From: Platynereis dumerilii
Lineage: Eukaryota; Annelida; Polychaeta; Phyllodocida; Nereididae
DNA: 64,000 bases
Assembly: GCA_026936325.1 (NCBI GenBank)
Contig: JAPTHN010000003.1
Location: forward strand, 42,052,011 to 42,116,010
Direction: 5' to 3'
The position numbers and the translations under genes are program-made. Each line of letters opens with the position of its first letter. The stretch's first letter is position 1. Below the pieces are notes generated by a model that saw only the letters and a program-made list of their open reading frames with translations, ran no database searches and was not told the DNA's origin. Positions 55,609 to 64,000 of this stretch are shown one piece after another.

Positions 55609-56295
55609 TTACAAATAGAGATGATCGCTATGCCAGTCTACATCCGAACAGATTTGGCAGTTTAGGAGATCAGCTGAAGCATGTTGGGAAACAAGGACAT
55701 GATCGATATAATAGAAATTGTTGCCATTTTCATAGGTGTAGTTAATACATTGTTCGAATAAGTAATTTGCCACAGTGAAGTCATTATTAATAATAAAGTC
55801 AAACAATATTTGGCTATGATATGATGAGTATACGGTTTTTTACGAAACCAATTTACTTGTAAGTCACAATGTCTGGGAATAGACGCATTCAAATCGCCCA
55901 CTATTATTATTGGGCCATCACAACAATTATCCATTTAGTGCCTGTAGCTGGTCTAGTGTTTCCGCATAAGCTGCGATCTGCTCTGGATCGCCGCTGTAGT
56001 GGGGCATATACACACCAAAGATATTTAATAAGACTTTCCCATCACTTTTGTTTGTTATTCTCAAGGCAGCAATTCTTTCATTATCAGTGTCCATGTTTAA
56101 GTAGATCAACTCTGGGCTTTTCTTGAAAATAAAACCGACACCTCCGTGTGGGCGTCCGATTAGAACTTCTTCCGGGTCTACACTTGATTTAAGAAAGCAC
56201 TTTAGACCCTCATTCTGTAGGAGTCCTTTTGTAGCAGGTAATTCAAAGGGTTGGAGCCAGTGCTCGCAGATAAAAATACCGTGCAAGCACGTAAA

Positions 56296-57422
56296 CCCCG
56301 CTGGCTCTATGTGAAGCCATTGAGACCATTTGGATGCACTGTGCATCGACCCACCGACACGGACGCACCGACACGGACGCACCGACACCGACACGGACGC
56401 ACCGACACGGACGCACCGACACGGACGCACCGACACGGACGCACCGACACGGACGCACGGACAGAAGGATGGACGCACGGACGGACGGACGTAAGGACAC
56501 ACGGACGGACGGACACACAGACGTACGGACACACGGACGGCCGGACGGACACACGGACGGCCACACGGACGGACGGACGGACACACGGACGGCCACACGG
56601 ACGGACGGACACACGGACGGACGGACACACGGACACGACGCACCGACACGGACGCACCGACACGGACGTACGGACGCACGGACAGAAGGATGGACGCACG
56701 GACGGACGGACGTACGGACACGGACGGACGGATGGACACACGGACGTAAGGACACAAGGACGGACGGACACACAGACGTACGGACACGCGGACCTCAAGA
56801 CACACGGACGGCCGGGCGGCCACACGGACGGACACACGGACGGCCGGACGGCCACACGTCCGTGTACGTACATGTGTCCGTCCGTCCGTCCGTCCGTCTG
56901 TACGTCCGTGCATCCGTGCATCCGTCCGTGCGTCCATCCTTCTGTCCGTGTGTCCGTACGTCCGTCGGTGTGTCCGTACGTCCGTACGTCGGTGTGTCCG
57001 TACGTCCGTGTGTCCGTCCGTCCGTCCGCCCGTGCGTCCATCCTTCTGTCCGTGTGTCCGTGTGTCCGTATCTGCATGACAAAATAAGATAACAGGCAAA
57101 ATTTGAATGAAATATGAGCAACACAACGTCCGTGTGTCCGTACGTCCGTCCGTCCGTCCGTGCGTCCATCCTTCTGTCCGTGTGTCCGTGTGTCCGGACG
57201 TACGGATCCGTGTGTCCGTGCGTCCGTCCGTGTGTCCGTACGTCCGTGTGTCCGTACGGACGCACGGACTTGTCATTCCCATCTGCATGACAAAATAAGA
57301 TAACAGGCAAAATTTGAATGAAATATGAGCAACACAAAGTGAGTTATGCTTGACGAAATCCCCAGCATCCCCAGCACATTGAGGACTGCAGTACCCCGTA
57401 GGCTATTACATAGCCAGCGGGG
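56296..57422. mobile_element. 1.13 kb element inserted in the LINE endonuclease
   Basis: The ends CCCCGCTGGCTCTATGT and its inverse ACATAGCCAGCGGGG match over 16 bases with one extra base. The flanks are TAAA on both sides (56292-56295 and 57423-57426), a possible 4-bp duplication. It interrupts the LINE frame exactly between FSNIA and the ICEHWL block. The inside is a minisatellite plus the repeat shared with 33430-33560. Confidence 0.7.
56347..57270. repeat. Inverted 12-bp minisatellite (ACGGACACACGG / CCGTGTGTCCGT)
   Basis: From 56347 to about 56858 the units read CGGAC-type (ACGGACACACGG, ACGGACGGACGT). From about 56861 to 57270 they read as the reverse complement (GTCCGTGTGTCC). The switch is near CACACGTCCGTGTACGTACA. 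A copy of the 50-bp repeat at 57076-57126 splits the right arm. All long open frames here are artefacts. Confidence 0.95.
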
Positions 57423-58551
57423 TAAAAAGCGATATTACTAAAATTTAGAAGTTCATGGATAACGTCCTTAATACTGCTATTAAAACCATGACAATTAAAA
57501 GAGAAAATGTTTATAGATTTAGAGTAATCTATATTCATTGTGTAAAAGTTCTCTAAAGTGGCACCACAATCTACATAACGGGTATCCACGGAGTGAATCT
57601 TGCATCACTAAGCGGGTTAAATCTGTTCGGAGATTGAAAACAATCGTAGTAAGGGTGCGGAACTATGTTTGCAGCACTTGCCTGTGACATCAGCTGCGGT
57701 ATGTGGGAGTTGACTCCGGACGGGAGAGGAGTTGACATGGATGGTAGAAAAGAGGGCACACTTGGGCTGTGACATGTCATTTGGGTCGAGGGATGGTTAG
57801 AGGTGGGAGGGGAGGATGGTCTTGATCCGATTGTGTTTCTATGCTGTTGAGGGGGCTTACTGGACCTTGTAGAATTTCGGGGGGAATGTCGTCTGTTTGT
57901 CTGCATAGGCCTACTGTTAGATTTCGGCTGTTCATAAGGCCTGATCTTTACACCAACCAGCTAGATTGAGCTGTTATATACAGCTTCCTCTGCCTCAGTT
58001 CCATCAACGACGATACAGAAGGAGGATTGGCCGGAAATACGACACTTCAGGTCAATTATGTCCGTTATATTATTAATGCCCATTTCACGGAAGTGTTTAT
58101 GCAGTGAGGTGGTGGTGACTGATTCGGCCAATCTGCCAACATAGATTGACTTGGGGGCGTCAACAGAGTCAATGCCTCGAATTGTTGTAAGGGAAGTCGC
58201 AAGACCCACTAATTGGCAGATGGGAGCTGCCAATAAAAGATCGGCATTGACGAGCTCTCGATCTCTGATCTGGATGGAGGGTGAAGGGGACAGTTGAGTT
58301 TTGCTGCGTTTCGAGAGGATTGGATGCAGGCTGTTGGGAGACTGGGGGTGGTGTCCCACTTCCACCTTGGAGTTGAGGGGGGCCCTGCGAGTCCAGTTGA
58401 CTTCCAGTTGCTGTAGAAGGTTGGAGAGGGACACTTTCCGCAGGGGTGCTAACTTTACCATGCGTACTGTAGTCTCGGTACCATTAAGTTCTCCTTGAGC
58501 CTCGTCTGCATGGTTTCTGGTCATCTTAACTACGGTTCTTAACTACTTCAC

Positions 58552-61509
58552 TAGGGCGTACCAAAAAACAACAATGTTCTTTGATTTTTGCACCCGTCGG
58601 AGGAATTGTGCCTTTTGGTGAGTAAATCAGTTGGAAAAAAAAATTTTTGAAATCGGTCAACTCCTTACGCCGGTTTACCCTCTTTGAATAATGAGGGGTC
58701 CGAAAACACCAAAAATCGCCGTTTTTATGCAGGTTTTGCAACTAAAGAGAGTCACAGACGAAATATTTCTCCCAAAATGCAGTGCATACCCATCAGGCAA
58801 GGTTATGACATCTATATAAAACAAATTTGACAATTTTGGTGATGAAATATATCAAAATGGACATTTATTAAGGCAAAAATGCCAAAAATCCCAATTTTCC
58901 CCTGAATTTTAGCATGTTTTTTCCTAAATGCAGTCCATTACAGATACATTTCTTATCTGGCAAGTGTTTTTTGTTCATTGATGAAGCCTTTTTACCCTAA
59001 AGGTATTATCATTGTGAACCCTTGTGCCCTAGATCATTGCAGATCTTGATTTTGTAATGCTGAATACCAAATAATATGAATAATATCAATCTTCTTTCGG
59101 CTTACCTTGCTTGTGTTGAACTGTGCCGATAAATTGCAATATGAATTTTTGTATGTCATGTAGATGACAATAACCACATAAGGAACCTAAAAGGAAACAG
59201 TATGTCAAAGTTCCTATATTGTGTAAAGACTGCAATCATTCATGATGACAATATATAACCTGCAATGTAACAATATATATAATGATTTAATTCAAATGGC
59301 ATCCATTCCAAAATCTATCTGCTCACCAAGTGCTGATCACCGTACTGACTGACAATCTTTCCAATAATTACAATGATAAGTTACTGATGACCTCTGGACA
59401 TAGCCAGAGTAGGATTGGAACTTAGAACATCCAGTGCACACAGGGTAGATATATGCAGACTAAATTGCATGCCACTATGCGATTGGTGCCACTGCCACAC
59501 ATGAATACCAAATATTAAATCCACATTAATCTACACTATTTCTAAAAAAGTTAGAAGACACCTAGAAGACACCACACTGTCACCACAGAGAAAGAACCAT
59601 AAGTTCCTATTCTGCATTTCTTAGATCAGTTAGGCCATTTGTGAAAGTGGGCACTTTTACACCATCCCTGCCTTAGTGCTGTGGTACTGGGCAAGAAGTT
59701 GGAAACAGGAAATTACATGCAGCAGGAATTTGCCCACACTTGGAATGCCTACATGTGAGGGTTGAGCATGAGAATGCCAGTCAGTGTTGAGAATGACTGG
59801 TAAAAGGTTTTTAATATCACAAATAAATGAATATTTCAAGTTGTAAATTTTATTTATTTTTCTTATTTGATTTGAATTGTGATAGCCCTTTCCGCCTTTT
59901 ATACTTTTATACTTTTACTGAATCAGTGTTGTGTTTGCATTGTGGGAATGATCTAATTTCATGATGTCAAACTCATTCAGAAATCATTGTTATCTAGGTA
60001 GTAACAAGTCTGCATAAAATTGACTTATCGTGAGGAGTCTAAAACCCAATCTGCATCTCAAGCTGGCATAGAGTCAGTATCAACTAGAATGCGCAAATAA
60101 AATTTGCAAATCTAGGCGCTGATTGTTAACTAGACAATTTAAGCATGAGATGAACCTCTGTCTGCCATTGTAGATCCTCCATTGTGAATACACCATCCAG
60201 CTGGTCAGAGATCCTATCAATTAGCATGTATATTGTATAGGTATATGAAATTGAATGGGTCACAAAAAGCTGTTTTCATCCTATTTACATTTTGCTGCAG
60301 CCCGTTCTAATATGCTAACATGTTCCGCTTGAGTGCACACAGTCTAGACATTGCATAAATGTAGGACAGTGACATGATTTTTTGTGACCAGAAATAGTTA
60401 TTTCTGCCAATTCACAGCAAAGAGGACAGCTATTTACAATCACAATCCATAGATCTATTACTGATCTATCATCAATAGCAATTACAGCATCCAAGCTAGA
60501 AGGGTTGATGCGTTTACGAAGTTAGAAGGTAAAATGCATGAAACCATTGTATTTTATGTTCACCACAAACAGGAAGTTGAAAAACACGCAGGAAATGGCA
60601 GGTTGTACAAGCATGATCTAGGCGCAGCAGCGCCTAGATAATTACTTTACCTAGCTAAGACAATGATAAGCAGAACTGTTTCTAATTACTGATGGTTGAT
60701 AAAGATTTACTGTGAGAGGTTGACCAGTAAAACAAGTTATCAATTTTGTAGCATTGAGTATGTTGAAGGTTCCAACATCATAATGATTAGCAAAGTACAC
60801 ATAAATCAGTCTTTATAGTCCATTTTCATTGTAGTATCATTGCAATTGAGAATATAGTCCGCTCTACTGTAAACAAAGAGAGTAATTGATAATACTAGCT
60901 GCAAAATGATACATAAAACTAAAAAAATGGAATTGAAGCACGGACTGCAGTGTAAAACTGTACAATTTATAGCTACTTTTGTCATAAGTAACAAGACAAA
61001 CCACAAGATTAATAATTTCATAGGAACTACTTGAGTAAAAAAAGAATTATTTGCAATAGATGGCTTATTTTTAAAGACTTCAGGGTTGACAAGGATGTCA
61101 ACAATGGGATAAAATGGCTTCATAAATAAAAAACATATTCAACTGACATGAAAAGTATCTGTAGTGGCACTGTATATAAGAAAAACATGCTAAAACGAAG
61201 CGAAAAATTGTGATTTTTTGCATTTTTGTTTAAAAAAAAGTATATTTTGATAAATTTTATCACGGTCAAGTTTATGCACAGCATTTTGAGTGAAATATTT
61301 CATCTGAGACTCTGTTTAGTGACAAAAACTGCATAAAAACGGCGATTTTTGGTGTTTTCGGACCCCTTATTATTCAAAGGGGGTAAACCGGCGTAAGGAG
61401 TTGACCGATTTCAAAAATTTTTTTTTCCAACTGATTTACTCACCAAAAGGCACAATTCCTCCGACGGGTGCAAAAATCAAAGAACATTGTTGTTTTTTGG
61501 TACGCCCTA
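58552..61509. mobile_element. 2958-bp hAT-type non-autonomous element
   Basis: The ends are TAGGGCGTACCAAAAAACAA and its inverse TTGTTTTTTGGTACGCCCTA. The inverted match extends about 230 bp or more. It is flanked by the exact 8-bp duplication TACTTCAC (58544-58551 and 61510-61517). No hAT transposase frame was seen. It sits just upstream of the LINE ORF1 start. Confidence 0.88.
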
Positions 61510-61517
61510 TACTTCAC

Positions 61518-61999
61518 CCTATAGGGCTCTGTTGTTCTTCAATGGCAATTAGGGGAATTCAGGGTGAAACAAAGCTTCAGACACTCCAGAATTGCCATTA
61601 GCATTATCAGACTGGTTCTGTAATTAACTATAGGCTATAAAGATGATTGCTCACTGCTTTATTCATATCCATTGACGGTCGTCGCGTACGACACGCAAAT
61701 GGGTGTCCAAGTTCCAGTTGGCACATCCGTTCTTTATTGGGAGCGCCCTCAATTGAGCCATATAAATTGATATAATTGAAGTTCAAAGAAGGGATAGCAA
61801 TTCTGTTTCAGCGATCAGTTGAGACAGCCAGAATTACATGGTATCAGCAATAACTGAAGGGTAATTGACTAATCATGCTAATTGCACTTCAGAATCGGAC
61901 TTGACAGTTCAATACCAATCAACAGCTAAGTTTCTATAAAAGTCACATAGCCTAACCCTTAATTGTGACACAAATCCATTGACAATTGATTACAGTATA
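61518..61999. other. Intergenic or upstream sequence, nothing recognised
   Basis: May be the LINE 5' region displaced by the hAT-type insertion. No gene or repeat pair was recognised. Confidence 0.35.
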
Positions 62000-64000
62000 G
62001 GGTCATTCCATGTCAAATCACCCAGAATCAGAAAAATGCCCCAGGTGACCTCTTCAGAAAAAATTGAAAAAATTCACAGTTGTTCACTTGCCAGATATAC
62101 GCACATTTGCAAAATTGTAGGTCTGTGACTCAAAAACTCACCGAGATAGGAGCCCTTGAAATTTTAGGCTATTTTTCAATTTTTTCGAAATTATGGTTTC
62201 AGCCAACTTCAGAGGTGAATAACTCCCCAAATAACAATACCACATATTTTATATTGTCACACAGGGACAACTTCCACCCAAATTTTTCATTTTTGGCATC
62301 AAAACTCATGTATCTGGCTTAGATGTGTTTCAGCAGGGGCTGAAAAATGGACGAAAATTCAAAATCGCTAAAAAGGTGCTGTTACTTATTTGTCAATTTA
62401 GAGAAAATGGTTAGTGACTCAACCATGTACATTTTTTTCTGGCTTTAATAGGACCAAATAAGTACATCCAATTTATCAGATGAGCTTTACCCCTCAAATT
62501 GTTGTTGTGAGTTAATTTTGAAAAATAAAAATTTTGTAATATTTTCAAAAATGCCTGTTATTCAAACCTCAAAATGACCTGGTTGACAGTTAACCAAAAT
62601 TTTCAAACTTACCCCATAGATTTATGTATATCTTGTGGTGGTATTCACAAAGTTTCAGTTCCGTGATAGGACTCGTTCTATTTTCAGTATTTTATTTAAA
62701 ATAATTCAATTTTTTCGAAATTGTGTTTCGGCCAACTTCAGAGATGAATAACTCTCCAAATAACAATTCCACACATTTTATATTCTCACACTGGACCAAC
62801 CTCCACCCAAATTTTTCATTTTTGGCATCAAAAATCATGTATCTGGCTTAAATGTGTTTCAGCAGGGACGGAAAAGTAGACGAAAATTCAAAATCGCTAG
62901 AAAGGTGCTGTTACTTATTTGTCAATTAGAGAAAATGGTTAGTGACTCAGCCATGTACATTTTTTTCTGGCTTTAGCAGGACCAAATAAGTTCTTCCAAT
63001 TTTTCAGATGAGTTTTACCTCTCAATATGTTGCTGTGAGGTAATTTTGAAAAATAAATATTTTGTAATATTTACAAAAAGTGCCTGTTATTCAAACCTCA
63101 AAATGACCTGGTTGACAGTTAACCTTAATTTTCAAACTTACTCTATAGATTTATGTATATCTTGAGGTGGTATTCACAAATTCTCAGTTCCGGGATAGGA
63201 CTCATTCTATTTTTTTTTAAATAATAAAATTTAAATAATTTTTTTTGAAAATTGTGTTTTGGCCAACTTCAGAGGTGTATAACTCCCCAAATAACAAATC
63301 CACACATTTTATATTCTCACACTGGACCAACCTCCACCCAAATTTTTCATTTTTGGCATCACAAATCATGTATCTGGCTTAGATGTGTTTCAGCAGGGGC
63401 TGAAAAATGGACAAAAACACAAAATTATTTAAATTTAATTATTTTTAATAAAATATTTAAAATAGAACGAGTCCTATCCCGGAACTGAAACTTTGTGAAT
63501 ACCACCTCAAGATATACATAAATCTATAAGGTAAGTTTGAAAAAATTTTGGTTAACTCTCAACCAGGTCATTTTGAGGTTTGAATAACAGGCACTTTTTG
63601 TAAATATTACAAACTTTTATTTTTCAAAATTACTTCACAGCAACATATTGAGAGGTAAAACTCATCTGAAAATTTGTAGTACGTATTGGGTCCTGCTAAA
63701 GCCAAAAAAGAAAATGTACATGGTTGAGTCACTAACCATTTTCTCTAACTGACATAATATAAGTAACAGCACCTTTTTAGCGATTTGGAATTTTCGTCCA
63801 TTTTTCAGCCCCTGCTGAAACACATCTAAGCCAGACACACAATTTTTTATGCCAAAAATGAAAAATTTGGGTAGAGGTTGGTCCAGTGTCAGAATATAAA
63901 ATGTGTAGAATTGTTATTTGGTGAGTTATTCATCTCTGAAGTTGGCCGAAACACAATTTTGAAAAAATTGAATTATTTTAAATAAAATATTAAAAATAGA
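62000..64000. mobile_element. Left part of a large GGGTCATTCC element with tandem and inverted units
   Basis: It starts GGGTCATTCCATGTCAAATC. A unit of about 531 bp beginning near GCCAACTTCAGAGGTGAATA occurs at about 62205, 62729 and 63262. From about 63420 the same sequence runs inverted to the window end (ATTCATCTCTGAAGTTGGCC at 63928). The start matches that of the palindromic element at 14070. The right end is outside the window. Confidence 0.75.

Larger units (their letters stand above)
55609..58524 (-). mobile_element. LINE: ORF1 and ORF2 endonuclease, truncated and split
   Basis: ORF1 (58524-57571, about 318 codons) has an RRM-like stretch (SIYVGRLAESVTTTSLHKHF) followed by VGVKIRPYEQP. 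One in-frame TAG near 57963 sits where related proteins have Trp. ORF2 starts at 57589, overlapping the end of ORF1, with INIFSFNCHGFNSS. The endonuclease continues at 56295-55609 with ICEHWLQPFEL, RPHGGVGFIFKK, IIVGDLNAS, YIDHVLVS and DWHSDH. At least two frameshifts (about 55930 and 55800) are present. Nothing of the reverse transcriptase follows. The ends resemble CR1/Jockey-type elements. Confidence 0.78.

Noticed and set aside
55927-57337. 453- and 278-codon open frames over the TCCGTG/CACGGA minisatellite
   Set aside because: The repeat has a 12-bp period and lacks stops on both strands. Only the segment below about 56295 in the 453-codon frame is real LINE coding sequence.
54942-58524. 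Joining the LINE tail at 54942-55212 to the LINE endonuclease at 55609 as one element
   Set aside because: The tail has its own target duplication inside a different repeat, so it is a separate insertion.
34977-60130. Similarity between 34977-35030 and 60080-60130
   Set aside because: The shared words (ACTAGAA, TTTGCA, GCGCTGAT) are short and gapped; too weak to call a repeat family by eye.

Overview
The window is from an animal nuclear genome, AT-rich and dense in introns and repeats. Most of it (341-53435, minus strand) is one host gene, a KIF15/KLP2-type kinesin-12. Twenty GT-AG exons join in phase and give 816 codons. They cover nearly the whole motor domain and about half of the coiled-coil stalk. 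The extreme N-terminus (roughly 20-25 residues by comparison with human KIF15) and the C-terminal ~40% of the protein lie outside what I can see. The repeat content (GGGGTTAGTTGAA-type, GGGTCATTCC-type and TACGAGGGG-type elements, and a GTGAGTGAGT...TTTTACGCCCC repeat like those known from molluscs) points to a marine invertebrate. I cannot fix the phylum from this window.

The coding exons total 2.45 kb spread over 53 kb, and the introns are a stratified record of mobile DNA. From left to right: a 2.09 kb insertion with 10-bp direct repeats that carries about twelve 150-bp satellite units, right beside exon 19; a 10.9 kb intron (7175-18092) holding a TA-flanked element, a tyrosine-recombinase retroelement fossil, a LINE split by a mariner-like element, and a Tc1-like element split by a 2.34 kb near-perfect palindrome; several hAT-type elements with exact 8-bp target duplications; elements whose ends carry arrays of a short G-rich motif; an 18-bp minisatellite flanked by direct repeats; and two more loci of the same 150-bp satellite.

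Upstream of the first visible exon (53436-64000) I found no coding exon. This flank holds a 969-bp hAT-type element, a small LINE insertion inside an older repeat, a LINE with ORF1 and endonuclease whose endonuclease is split by an element carrying an inverted (palindromic) 12-bp minisatellite, a 2958-bp hAT-type non-autonomous element, and the left part of a large element with three 531-bp tandem units followed by an inverted copy that runs off the window.

There is only one host gene here, so no operon or pathway can be described. I did not find a convincing new biological system. The most unusual structures are the satellite-bearing insertion at exon 19, the duplicated splice donor of exon 20, the giant palindromes, and the elements with subterminal motif arrays.
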